A DNA stretch of 18,925 nt. Origin: Syntrophaceae bacterium (GTDB lineage: Bacteria; Desulfobacterota; Desulfomonilia; Desulfomonilales; Desulfomonilaceae). This document shows, one piece after another, positions 6,867 through 14,804 of this stretch. The stretch lies in assembly GCA_014874425.1 (NCBI GenBank), contig JACWAG010000435.1, forward strand, positions 1 through 18,925, written 5' to 3'. The translations under genes were made by a program, and so were the position numbers. Positions within the stretch are counted from its first letter, which is position 1; each line of letters begins with the position of its first letter. The notes below the pieces were generated by a model, which worked only from the letters and a program-made list of their open reading frames with translations, did no database searches and was not told where the DNA came from.

Positions 6867-8591
6867 TCACAGCCCTGCCTGTTCTGGAGTTTCTTTCGGT
6901 ATATAAACCGTAAACCTCGTTCCTTCGCCTAGCCGGCTTTGGACCTCTATATCTCCACCCAGTCTCTTTATTATCCCGTAGGTTATGGACAACCCTAACC
7001 CAGTCCCCTGTCCGGCTTTTTTTGTTGTAAAAAAAGGTTCAAATATATGTTTCAATGTTTCTTCAGACATGCCTTGACCGGTATCCTCAACCGTCACTCC
7101 CAGCATTTTGTCATCTCGTGTAAAACTGGAGATCGAAACTGCGCCACCTTTATCCATGGCGGCTAAGGCGTTGTTCAGAAGGTTCAGAAAAACCTGCTGC
7201 AACTGACCGCGGTCAGAAGGGACCCTCGGCAGGGTCTCATCCAGGTTAAGATTTATCGTGACTCCTTTGTAAAGAGCTTCCTTCTCCAAAAAGCCCAGGG
7301 TTTCCCTTATTACATCATTAATATCCAAGATCTGGATTTCAACATCCATCCTCCTGGCGAACCCTAGCAATCGGTGAGTAATCGTCCGGCATCTCTCGAC
7401 AGATTGAATTATGGCGCCTACCAGGTTGAGAAATTTCTCCTTATCAGGGAAATTGGTGGCGAATTCTATCAAATCCTTAATCAGACCAGCCTTCTCATTT
7501 ATTATGGCCAATGGGTTGTTAACTTCATGCGCGACTCCAGCGGCCAGTCTGCCAATGGATGAAAGCTTGTGGGAATGTTCCATTTCGCGCATGGCTAAAA
7601 GTCTCTTGTCATCGCTTTCCTTCATCCGCTTCATCATGATATCCGTAAGCCTGAGCACCACTACAATTATGGCTACCAAACCAATTAGAAAGACAACCAG
7701 AAGGTCTGCCCGCAGAGTATACCAAGCTTTCATGACCTCGGAACGGGGTTTAATGAGCACAAAAATGAAATCTGTACGGTTAAAATAGGAATATGCCAGG
7801 AAAACATCCCGCCCAAGAGGATCTTTTTTCTCAATCACAGTAGGATCAAAGCTTTTCGGGAGGACTAAAGGAGATTGATCTAATACTTCTCCGTAGAATT
7901 TTGATTTGGTTTGAAACACGCCCTGCTGGTTAATGAGAAAAGCGTCGCTTTCCGGGTCCAAGTTCATTGACGATATAAGATCATCGAATTTTGCAGTATT
8001 TATTGTTGCTCTAACGATCCACTCTCTACCGTCGTCGGTGATATGCTGGACAGCTATGGCCACATGAGGGAACCTTCTATAACCCAGGAAGACATCACTT
8101 GTATAATGGCCGTTGACCTTGACCTGCTCGAACCATCCCTGTCCGACGTAATTCTTCCCATGGAGATCATAGGGTCCGGCGTAACTGACCTGTGTTCCAC
8201 GTGAGTCGATAAGACCCAGGTCCACAAAACCCTCAAACTCCTTTTTAAGGACCCTAAAAATCCTGTTCAGATTTTTTTCATCAGCCAATTCTTCGTATGT
8301 GTAGGCTGAGGCGATAAAATTGACAGTCGAAAGCCGGCCAGCCAAAAACAATTCAAATGAATATTTGGCCTTGTTCACCAACGTCCTCATCGGGGCCAAT
8401 ATTTCGTTTCGGAGGGCCGTCTGATACTCGAAATAATTAATCACAGTCATCAACGCGAGTGGGACCAGCGTAATTATCAGCATCAAAATCGCTATGTTGC
8501 GTCTGACAATATGATATCTTTCGGGAGTGGTCCTCTCATCGGGAATATCAAGAAGATGAGATAAAATGTCTTTCAAAGACCTCATGAACAT
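6867..8591 (-). CDS. Membrane-bound sensor histidine kinase with Cache sensor
   Basis: A complete NtrB-like kinase, numbered here from the GTG at 8597 (576 residues). Helix 1 covers about 35-56, a periplasmic double-Cache-like region about 57-298, and helix 2 about 299-317. A dimerisation domain follows with His357 (LAAGVAHEVNNPLAII), then a HATPase domain with N-box LNLLNNA at 471-477, DTGQGM at 505-510, FEPFFTTK at 519-526 and GQGTGLGLS at 529-537. All catalytic motifs are intact. There is no HAMP or PAS domain visible between helix 2 and the H-box. Three starts are possible (GTG 8597, ATG 8591, ATG 8585) with poor ribosome sites; I chose ATG 8591. It opens the minus-strand signalling cluster and its ligand is unknown. 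Confidence 0.93.
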   Translation of the reverse strand: MFMRSLKDILSHLLDIPDERTTPERYHIVRRNIAILMLIITLVPLALMTVINYFEYQTALRNEILAPMRTLVNKAKYSFELFLAGRLSTVNFIASAYTYEELADEKNLNRIFRVLKKEFEGFVDLGLIDSRGTQVSYAGPYDLHGKNYVGQGWFEQVKVNGHYTSDVFLGYRRFPHVAIAVQHITDDGREWIVRATINTAKFDDLISSMNLDPESDAFLINQQGVFQTKSKFYGEVLDQSPLVLPKSFDPTVIEKKDPLGRDVFLAYSYFNRTDFIFVLIKPRSEVMKAWYTLRADLLVVFLIGLVAIIVVVLRLTDIMMKRMKESDDKRLLAMREMEHSHKLSSIGRLAAGVAHEVNNPLAIINEKAGLIKDLIEFATNFPDKEKFLNLVGAIIQSVERCRTITHRLLGFARRMDVEIQILDINDVIRETLGFLEKEALYKGVTINLNLDETLPRVPSDRGQLQQVFLNLLNNALAAMDKGGAVSISSFTRDDKMLGVTVEDTGQGMSEETLKHIFEPFFTTKKAGQGTGLGLSITYGIIKRLGGDIEVQSRLGEGTRFTVYIPKETPEQAGL

Positions 8592-8597
8592 ACTCAC

Positions 8598-8893
8598 TGC
8601 CCAAGAGCATTTGACTCCAGGGACATTTGGTCAGATTAGTGTTGCAAACTATCAAACAGTCTTTAGTAGTAGAATGCCTGTTGAGACGCCAAGTGATTCT
8701 TGATCACCACATACAAAGATAGCGTTTCAAATTTATCATAGTTGCGGTGAAAGTTGAAGCTAGAAGCGCACAGTCTGTAAAAAAATTAAAGCCTGTAGTT
8801 ATGATTTCGGGTTGGTTTCAATTACAGTTTGAAAGTAGTCGCGATTCAAGATATAATTATGCGCTATGTCTTGATTGTTAGAGACAAATTTCT
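8598..8893. other. Divergent intergenic region between kinase operon and glycosyltransferase genes
   Basis: About 296 bases without a convincing gene. The right part holds a good plus-strand promoter (8829-8857). The left part should carry the promoter of the long minus-strand cluster, but I see no convincing -35/-10 pair or sigma54 element there. A small interrupted palindrome, GTGAT-N5-ATCAC, lies at 8693-8707. Open frames in this stretch are very short and lack ribosome sites. Confidence 0.6.
8829..8857 (+). promoter_or_regulatory. Sigma70-type promoter for the glycosyltransferase pair
   Basis: TTGAAA (8829-8834) is separated by exactly 17 bases from a perfect TATAAT (8852-8857). Transcription would start near 8864, leaving a leader of about 30 bases before the GTG at 8894. 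This is the best promoter match seen in the window. Confidence 0.65.
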
Positions 8894-10111
8894 GTGAGAC
8901 TACCTAAAATAGCATACTTTACACTCTGGTTTCCAAAACCTTCGGAAACATTCATCTTCAGAGAAGTCTTAAACCTATGGGCAATGGGTTTGCCTTTAAA
9001 GGTCTTTACACTCTACGGAGAGCTTCAAAAGGGACTCTCCCCGGAAATGTCTTCAATTGGGAATGAAAACGTCGAGCATTTAGGCGTTTCCATTTTGAAA
9101 CATCTGCCTAAGGATATTGCTTTCTGGATGAAAAGAGAACCAGGCGCCACAAAAAAACTTTTCAAGACAATCCCAATCCGTCGGTGGAAATCCGTCGAAT
9201 TCGGCGCAGAAAATATCTTCGGTTTCTTTTGCGGTTTCTCTCTAGCCAAACGATTCCTCGAACACCCCTTTGATCACCTTCACGCTACCTGGGCTATGGG
9301 CCCGGCGACGGCAGCCTGGGTCACTTCGGAATTGACGGGTATCCCCTTCAGCTTTACCTGCCGCGCCGGCGATATCTACCCTCCTGATGGGGCGCTGTCC
9401 GAAAAAATAATGGCTGCAAAATTTGTTATTTCCGACAACATGACCAACTTGCCCTATCTTGAAGACATGGTTCCCGACTCAAAAGGTAAAATATTCGGGA
9501 TTTATAACGGTATCCCACTTGAGAAGGCGGCCGAAGCCCCTGTCTTAATGACTCCCCCATACAAGATCCTCGCTCTGGGTCGTTTTGATCGAATAAAGGC
9601 CTACCATATACTGCTTCAAGCCTGCAAAATCTTACAAGATTCAGGTCTGAATTTCAGGTTGACGCTTGCCGGAGATGGTCCTAGAAAATTTCAATTGAAG
9701 TATTTGACTCGCAAACTTAGATTGACCGATAGAGTCAATTTCCCGGGTTTTGTTCCGTACAATTTTGTATCTGACCTGTTTTGTCATGCTGACGTGTTTG
9801 TTATGTCAAGCGCTGTTCACCGTACAGGCGACAGAGACGGCTTACCCACTGTGATTATGGAAGCCTTGGCACATAGACTGCCAGTGGTTTCTACAGACGT
9901 TTGTGGAATCCCCGAGGTCATTCACGATGGAACAACCGGTATACTGGTTCCGCAAAACGATCCGGATTCCCTGGCCAAAGCGATACTGACTATGATTCGG
10001 GATCGCAATTTTGCCTTAAATATGGCCAGAAATGGAAGAGATCTCGTCCTACGAGAATTCAATCAAGAAAGAAACCACAGAAAAATTTTTGAACTCTTTT
10101 TAAATAATTGA
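8894..10111 (+). CDS. GT4-family glycosyltransferase, WcaL-like
   Basis: A 405-residue GT-B fold glycosyltransferase. The N-terminal KIAYFTLWFPKPSETFIFRE block (5-24) matches the colanic-acid WcaL-like group, which adds sugars in exopolysaccharide assembly. The donor domain shows ILALGRFDRIKAYHILLQA at 225-243, LAGDGPR at 258-264, and the nucleotide-sugar site D315-GLPTVIMEALA with E323. Aspartate replaces the first glutamate of the E-x7-E motif, as in other members of this group. The start is GTG 8894; an in-frame stop lies at 8879-8881, and the family motif begins right after it. The ribosome site is weak. Its TGA overlaps the ATG of the second transferase. Donor and acceptor sugars are unknown. 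Confidence 0.9.
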   Translation: MRLPKIAYFTLWFPKPSETFIFREVLNLWAMGLPLKVFTLYGELQKGLSPEMSSIGNENVEHLGVSILKHLPKDIAFWMKREPGATKKLFKTIPIRRWKSVEFGAENIFGFFCGFSLAKRFLEHPFDHLHATWAMGPATAAWVTSELTGIPFSFTCRAGDIYPPDGALSEKIMAAKFVISDNMTNLPYLEDMVPDSKGKIFGIYNGIPLEKAAEAPVLMTPPYKILALGRFDRIKAYHILLQACKILQDSGLNFRLTLAGDGPRKFQLKYLTRKLRLTDRVNFPGFVPYNFVSDLFCHADVFVMSSAVHRTGDRDGLPTVIMEALAHRLPVVSTDVCGIPEVIHDGTTGILVPQNDPDSLAKAILTMIRDRNFALNMARNGRDLVLREFNQERNHRKIFELFLNN

Positions 10112-11199
10112 TGCAACCCAAAATTAGCCCACCATACCGAACCGTTATTACTCTCCAGGATCTGGAATTCGGAGGGACACAAAGATATGCCGTCCATTTG
10201 CTAAAACACTTGAATCGGGAACTATTCAAGTTGGAACTCTGGGTCTTGAGGGGTGGGGAAGACATGTTGCCAATGGCTGAATCTTCAGGTGTTCCAATTA
10301 AATACCTGTCGAGAGATTCATGGGTGACACCTCGGGCGCTCTGGAATTTTTTCTGGAGACTCAAGGACGAAAAACCCGATGTGCTTTACACCATGACCGC
10401 AGTGCCAAATATTTGGGGACGAGTTTTCGCCGCCATTACCACTAATTCCGTCGTAATCTCAAGCTGGCGTGGAAGACAGGAACAACAGTTTGAATCATTT
10501 CTATGGAGATTGACGGACCGGTTGATATGTAACGCTAACGCGTTGAGGACGCATGTTATTAAAAGGCACCGCGTTGATCCTAAAAGAGTCGCTGTTGCGC
10601 CCAATGGTGTGGATGTCAATTTCTTCACTCCGGATTCATCTTGCCGGGACACTTTTCCCACAGTCGTATTTGTCGGACGCATGGTCAAGGAAAAAGACCC
10701 TTTCACCCTAATTGAAGCTTTCAGCCTTCTACGTAAACTTGTTCCCGACGTTCGGTTAATCTTAATAGGCCAAGGCTACTTGAATTCTAAACTTCGCCAA
10801 AAGGTCGCCGCAAGTGGGTTGTCGAAGCACATAGAATTCATTTCCGGCGCAAATGATGTACGGCCGTTCCTAAGGCGTGCATGGTTGTTTACGCTGTCAT
10901 CAGTTTCTGAAGGGTTCCCCCAAGTTATAATCGAAGCGATGTCGTGTGGTTTACCTGTGGTGGCCACTTCTGTGGGTGGAATTCCGGAAATCATCGAACA
11001 CGGTGTCAGTGGTCTACTGGTTGAACCACGCTCCCCCGAGTCTTTGGCGCAATCTATGGCAAAGCTATTATTGGCCGATGATACCAGAAATTCGATGGGC
11101 AAGAAAGCGCGCGAAATAGCCATGGAGCGATTTTCGTTGGAGCACGTCGTTAAATTTACTGAAGAAATTATCCTCGCCGCGGTAAGGGGTAAAGCCTAA
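10111..11199 (+). CDS. GT4-family glycosyltransferase
   Basis: A 362-residue GT-B glycosyltransferase. It has an N-terminal glycine-rich acceptor loop (LEFGGTQRYAVHLL) near residue 18, a VAPNGVDV hinge near 162-169, a VVFVGRMVKEKDP donor loop near 185-197, and the E-x7-E pair E267/E275 (SEGFPQVIIEAMSCGLPVVAT). Its ATG at 10111 shares one base with the stop of the preceding transferase (TGATG), and no ribosome site is visible, so coupled translation is likely; a TTG three bases earlier is an alternative. Together the two probably add successive sugars to a surface polysaccharide or glycolipid. No flippase, polymerase or sugar-nucleotide gene lies beside them, so the product is not identified. 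The 3' end overlaps the stop codon of a convergent gene. Confidence 0.9.
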   Translation: MQPKISPPYRTVITLQDLEFGGTQRYAVHLLKHLNRELFKLELWVLRGGEDMLPMAESSGVPIKYLSRDSWVTPRALWNFFWRLKDEKPDVLYTMTAVPNIWGRVFAAITTNSVVISSWRGRQEQQFESFLWRLTDRLICNANALRTHVIKRHRVDPKRVAVAPNGVDVNFFTPDSSCRDTFPTVVFVGRMVKEKDPFTLIEAFSLLRKLVPDVRLILIGQGYLNSKLRQKVAASGLSKHIEFISGANDVRPFLRRAWLFTLSSVSEGFPQVIIEAMSCGLPVVATSVGGIPEIIEHGVSGLLVEPRSPESLAQSMAKLLLADDTRNSMGKKAREIAMERFSLEHVVKFTEEIILAAVRGKA

Positions 11200-11630
11200 G
11201 CCTTGTACCATCGTCCGTTTTCAAGAAGAAAAATCAATACAACTATTTGTTCACTCTCTTTTCCAGATTCGTCCTGTATGCGCTCCTTAACAACCACGGA
11301 AGCTATTTTATCTACATTCGGCAAATCTTTTCTGTCCTGATTTTCCATAACTTCAGGTGAAAATTTCAACTCGTAGCCAACAATCCTCACGGGATTCAAG
11401 CGGGCTGATTCAAGGTAATTTTCATAAGAATAAAATCTCTTGACGATTGATGATGGAGCTAACAAATTCCATATCCGGTCCGAATTTCGTGACATCTCGG
11501 CTTCGAAATAGTCTTTTATGACCGCCTGCAGATCCTCGAATTCTCCTGCGCACAAAGAGATTTGAAGGGGAAACAACAATAAAATGATCACTGCCGCAAC
11601 TGTGAAAATTCGCAAGGTTTCTGTTTTCAT
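11196..11630 (-). CDS. Small exported protein, possibly NTF2-like fold
   Basis: A 144-residue protein with a clear N-terminal export signal (about 1-28: basic start, then VAAVIILLLFPLQISLCA). The mature part begins with two helices (FEDLQAVIKDYFEAEMSRNSD), then shows alternating strands ending in EQIVVLIFLLENGRWYKA. The length and order fit the NTF2/SnoaL-like cone fold, but no catalytic residues can be assigned and the family is not certain. ATG 11630 is preferred over GTG 11633; the ribosome site is poor. Its TAG shares bases with the TAA of the convergent glycosyltransferase (4-base overlap). The SYLF gene lies 127 bases upstream on the same strand, so a shared transcript is possible. Confidence 0.72.
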   Translation of the reverse strand: MKTETLRIFTVAAVIILLLFPLQISLCAGEFEDLQAVIKDYFEAEMSRNSDRIWNLLAPSSIVKRFYSYENYLESARLNPVRIVGYELKFSPEVMENQDRKDLPNVDKIASVVVKERIQDESGKESEQIVVLIFLLENGRWYKA

Positions 11631-11756
11631 CACGCAACAAATCGGAATTTTTGAAATCTCTCGATAAATTAGGTAAGGTTTATCAGCTAATTTTTATTCA
11701 ATCCGAAGCATTCAAATAAAACAGGAGGGACCTTCCGCCAGATAATCTCCGAAGCA

Positions 11757-12455
11757 TTATTTTAACAGACTTTTGTTAAGGGTTCCAACCAGCTTTACAG
11801 CCGCAGGGGAGAGCTGTCCCTGCTTGTGAAAAAATATATCAATAATCGAAACATCTGATCCATAATAGGCTTCGTTGGCGTCCCAATCAGCCTGTAAAAC
11901 AGCTCCTTGTACAGTCAAACCTGCGAAAAGACCCTTGGCCCGGGAATAGGACAAAATCCCGGCTGATAATGAAATGTCTGTGTCTGCGGACGCTTCACGG
12001 CCAATAGGGCCAGCGGCCACTGAAGCGTCAACTCCGATTGTAAACCTACTCTTGAACAAATTCTTGAGATTAACGTCACTCATCACCAAAAGAGCCAACT
12101 CGGTCGATTGGACACCAATTTGCCAACCGAAACTCCCTCCATAAAGAGTGACAAACGCAGGAGGACCCCATTTCCGATCTGATGGATCACGACGCAGGGC
12201 CACGCCTTTCCCGTATTGGCCACCTATCCCCATCCCCGCTTTAATGACCGAAGGAAGTATAATTATGGCTTTGCTCCGATTGAGTAAATCACGAGGTATC
12301 CCACCATCTGGGGCCAGGAGCATTTCAGTTATGACTATTCGAGCCTCATTCAATCTATTTTCAAGTTCTAAATTCTCAGCACAGGCCAATCCCTGCCAAA
12401 TGTTTTCCACTATTAACAAAAGACACAGTAATTGTAGCGCCCCTTTTTTCTTCAT
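11757..12455 (-). CDS. Exported SYLF-domain (Ysc84/DUF500) lipid-binding protein
   Basis: A 232-residue protein of the SYLF family. Residues 1-26 form a signal peptide ending in LACA. The mature chain runs through the family's landmarks: an N-terminal helical part (ENRLNEARIVITEML), AIIILPSVIKAGMGIGGQYGKGVAL at about 63-87, VTLYGGSFGWQIGVQSTELALLVM, and SADTDISLSAGILSYSRAKGLFAGLTVQG near 158-186. Family members bind phosphoinositides in eukaryotes; the bacterial secreted forms have no settled role, and membrane or envelope association is the usual guess. ATG 12455 has AAGGA 9 bases upstream. It is divergent from livK, with a shared 174-base intergenic region. Confidence 0.92.
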   Translation of the reverse strand: MKKKGALQLLCLLLIVENIWQGLACAENLELENRLNEARIVITEMLLAPDGGIPRDLLNRSKAIIILPSVIKAGMGIGGQYGKGVALRRDPSDRKWGPPAFVTLYGGSFGWQIGVQSTELALLVMSDVNLKNLFKSRFTIGVDASVAAGPIGREASADTDISLSAGILSYSRAKGLFAGLTVQGAVLQADWDANEAYYGSDVSIIDIFFHKQGQLSPAAVKLVGTLNKSLLK

Positions 12456-12629
12456 CTAATTATCCTTACAAAAAATCAGTACAATACGTACATGGTTCAA
12501 ATGAATTTGTCAATGGTCGCCATACGAACGATTTCCTCTAATTTCCTTGACAATTTGAGACCATCTCGTTATGTGAATAACGAGCTTTTTCTTCACTGTA
12601 TTCCTTATTAGAAACCTAAGGAGTCAAAA
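12456..12629. other. Divergent intergenic region between SYLF gene and livK
   Basis: A 174-base region between divergent starts. On the plus strand it contains TTGACA (12547-12552), then an 8-bp inverted repeat (12565-12584), and the livK ribosome site AAGGAG 7 bases before the ATG at 12630. On the minus strand a TTGACA lies at 12508-12513, without a good -10. No small gene is visible. Confidence 0.55.
12565..12584. promoter_or_regulatory. Inverted repeat upstream of livK (operator or leader hairpin)
   Basis: A perfect 8-bp repeat, CTCGTTAT-GTGA-ATAACGAG, followed by CTTTTTC. A TTGACA -35 lies 12 bases before it, and a poor -10 (TATGTG, 17 bases from the -35) overlaps the left arm. The symmetry suits a dimeric repressor site; the T-run after it would also suit a weak attenuator hairpin. 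The stem has only three G-C pairs per arm, which argues against a strong terminator. Confidence 0.4.
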
Positions 12630-13823
12630 ATGAGAATCACTGCATTCGGGCTGCTGGCGATTGTGTCGTCTCTAGTAATCAGCATTGGCTTAGGGTGGGC
12701 CGCTGAGGGACCTATTAAGGTGGGGGTGGTTTTACCCCTCACTGGTGAACAGGCCAAATTCGGAGAGATTGAAAAGAACTCTCTTGTCATGGGGTTGGAG
12801 GAAATCAACAAAGCCGGAGGAGTCAACGGCAGGCAAATCGAATTGTTGATTGAGGATGACACTGGAAAGCCTGATGTGGGGAGGTCCGCTGTAGAGAAAC
12901 TGATTTCTCAGGACAATGTCGTGGCGCTTACAGGCGGATATTCTTCATCCGTCACGTATGCCGTTTGCGCAGTAGCCCAGCAACATAAGACACCATTTTT
13001 GGTAAGCACCGGCTCAGCGGACAAGATAACCGAGCAGGGATGGAATTTTGTTTTCAGGATTGCGCCCCCTGTAAGTGAATATCCAAAGGCGCTGAATTCA
13101 TTTCTTTCAGAAGTGGTTAAGCCGCAAAGTGTAGCAATACTTTATGAGAATACTCTTTTTGGACAGTCAGGAGCCAAGGAATTTGCGGAGCAATGTGAGA
13201 AAGCGGGCATGAAGATCCTTATTAAGGAAGGATATGAAGCCGGAGCCGTTGACTTTAAACCACTATTGATAAAAGTCAAAGCCGCCAAACCTGATTTTGT
13301 TTATATGGTTTCGTATGTCATGGACGCGGCTCTTCTTATGCGACAATCAAAAGAATTGAATTTCAATCCCAAAATGTTCGTAGGCGGTGGAGCTGGTTTC
13401 ACTCTTCCGGAGTTCGCCAAGAACGCTGGCGCCGCTGCGGAGTATGTTTTCTCGGCAGATCTCTGGTCTCCGCAGTTACCGTACCCTGGGGCCAAGGACT
13501 ATTTTGAAAATTACAAAAAGCGCTACGGAGGGCCTACTGAATATCATGGGGCTGAAGCTTATGGTTGCATTTATGTGGTCGCCGACGCTCTGAAACGCGC
13601 CAAAGAACTCACACCGGTCGCAGTGCGGGACGCACTGGCCACTACTGATCTAATGACGGCTTTCGGCCCAGTGAAATTCGTTTCTTATGGCAAGAAAAAG
13701 CAGCAAAACGCTTTGCCGACCTATCTTGTCCAATGGCAAAAGGGAATTTTAGAGACTGTCTGGCCGAAGAACGTAGCCACAAAACCTTATGTGTATCCTG
13801 TTCCCGAATGGGCTAGTAGATAG
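12630..13823 (+). CDS. livK: Branched-chain amino acid type ABC transporter, periplasmic substrate-binding protein
   Basis: A 397-residue periplasmic binding protein of the Peripla_BP_6 (LivJ/LivK) type. A signal peptide covers about 1-25 (cleavage near LGWAA), followed by IKVGVVLPLTGEQAKFGE, the usual first strand and ligand loop. NKAGGVNGRQIELLIEDDTG, ALTGGYSSSV and PFLVSTGSADKIT are further family marks. Such proteins bind branched-chain or other hydrophobic amino acids, and in some relatives amides, urea or aromatic acids, so the ligand is not fixed by sequence. ATG 12630 follows a good AAGGAG. It heads the transporter operon; the 99-base gap to livH contains a stem-loop. Only one binding protein is present here. 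Confidence 0.9.
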   Translation: MRITAFGLLAIVSSLVISIGLGWAAEGPIKVGVVLPLTGEQAKFGEIEKNSLVMGLEEINKAGGVNGRQIELLIEDDTGKPDVGRSAVEKLISQDNVVALTGGYSSSVTYAVCAVAQQHKTPFLVSTGSADKITEQGWNFVFRIAPPVSEYPKALNSFLSEVVKPQSVAILYENTLFGQSGAKEFAEQCEKAGMKILIKEGYEAGAVDFKPLLIKVKAAKPDFVYMVSYVMDAALLMRQSKELNFNPKMFVGGGAGFTLPEFAKNAGAAAEYVFSADLWSPQLPYPGAKDYFENYKKRYGGPTEYHGAEAYGCIYVVADALKRAKELTPVAVRDALATTDLMTAFGPVKFVSYGKKKQQNALPTYLVQWQKGILETVWPKNVATKPYVYPVPEWASR

Positions 13824-13864
13824 AGCTGAGTTAGAACAGTGAGTACATGATCACAAGATTTTGC

Positions 13865-13880
13865 GCGAATTGATATTCGC
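13865..13880 (+). other. Stem-loop between livK and livH
   Basis: GCGAAT-TGAT-ATTCGC forms a 6-bp stem with a 4-base loop, with no clear T-run after it, so it is not a classical terminator. In binding-protein operons such intercistronic hairpins often keep binding-protein mRNA in excess by stabilising the 3' end of its message. That role here is inference. Confidence 0.35.
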
Positions 13881-13922
13881 TTCGGAATTCTTGAGTGTGT
13901 TTAATAATTTAAGAACGAAAAT

Positions 13923-14798
13923 ATGGAAGTATTCCTTCAAACACTTGTAGCAGGCGTGCTGAAGGGGGGGCTTTACGCCCTCATCGGTCTTGGCATGACA
14001 TTGATCATGGGCGTCATGGGCATCATCAACCTTGCGCATGGACAGTTCATGATGGTGGCCATGTATATTACGTATGCGCTTTTTCATTTCTTCGGCCTTG
14101 ATCCATACACGACGCTCATCATCAGCATGCCCTCTCTTTTCATCTTAGGCGTTTTGATACAAAAATATTTGCTCAACCCTTTGATGAAGGTCGAGAGTAT
14201 CCTTCCTGAAAACCAGGTCCTGATGACTGTTGGAATAGCGATGGTCCTTACTGAAATCGCAAGATTTATATTCAGCTCAAATTATCTTTCGGTAAGAACA
14301 TCGTATTCTTCATCAGCTTTCTACCTGGGTGGCATATCTTTTTCAGTCGCTCTAACAGTCGCTTTTGGTTTTGCCTGTTTCCTGACTCTCTCTTTGTTCT
14401 GGTTTCTTATAAAAACAGATCTGGGGAGGTCCATCAGGGCAGTATCTCAGGATAGTGAAGCAGCGGAGTTGATGGGGATTGATTCCGGCAGGATAAAAGT
14501 CATCACAATGGGGATCGGGGCTGGCTTGGTAGCCGCCGCTGGGACTCTTCTGCTGCCAATTTACTACCTTTTCCCGGATATTGGCGGACCATTTACCAGA
14601 AAAGCCTTTATTATAACGATATTGGGAGGTCTTGGGTCCACAGTCGGAGCGATATTCGGAGGTTTGACCCTGGGCTTGGCGGAATCTTTTGGAGCCACCT
14701 ATATCGGAATGGATTTTGAAGATCTTGTGGGGCTTGTAATCTTTTTGTTAGTCCTATTATTCATTCCTGGCGGATTTAGACGTTTTACCAAGGTTTAG
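13923..14798 (+). CDS. livH: Branched-chain amino acid type ABC transporter, permease LivH
   Basis: A 291-residue inner-membrane permease with about eight hydrophobic segments. The start MEVFLQTLVAGVLKGGLYALIGLGMTLIMGVMGIINLAHG is the standard LivH opening, and the coupling region reads RAVSQDSEAAELMGIDSGRIK (about 173-193), followed by TILGGLGSTVGAIFGGLTLGLAES. It forms the translocation pore with LivM. The ATG at 13923 is preceded by only a weak ribosome site (AAGAACG). livM begins 6 bases after its stop. Confidence 0.93.
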   Translation: MEVFLQTLVAGVLKGGLYALIGLGMTLIMGVMGIINLAHGQFMMVAMYITYALFHFFGLDPYTTLIISMPSLFILGVLIQKYLLNPLMKVESILPENQVLMTVGIAMVLTEIARFIFSSNYLSVRTSYSSSAFYLGGISFSVALTVAFGFACFLTLSLFWFLIKTDLGRSIRAVSQDSEAAELMGIDSGRIKVITMGIGAGLVAAAGTLLLPIYYLFPDIGGPFTRKAFIITILGGLGSTVGAIFGGLTLGLAESFGATYIGMDFEDLVGLVIFLLVLLFIPGGFRRFTKV

Positions 14799-14804
14799 AA
14801 TTCT

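Noticed and set aside
7411..7788. Open plus-strand frame of 125 codons opposite the kinase
   Set aside because: It is antisense to the transmembrane and H-box region of a well-supported histidine kinase, has no ribosome site, and shows no family features.
8693..8707. GTGAT-N5-ATCAC palindrome as a CRP/FNR-type site
   Set aside because: The spacing gives GTGA-N7-TCAC, one base longer than the CRP half-site spacing, and it does not match the FNR TTGAT-N4-ATCAA. A chance match is as likely.
11713..11745. GGAAGG/CCCTCC stretch as a terminator for the SYLF gene
   Set aside because: The arms mispair and leave too short a loop, so no stable stem can form.
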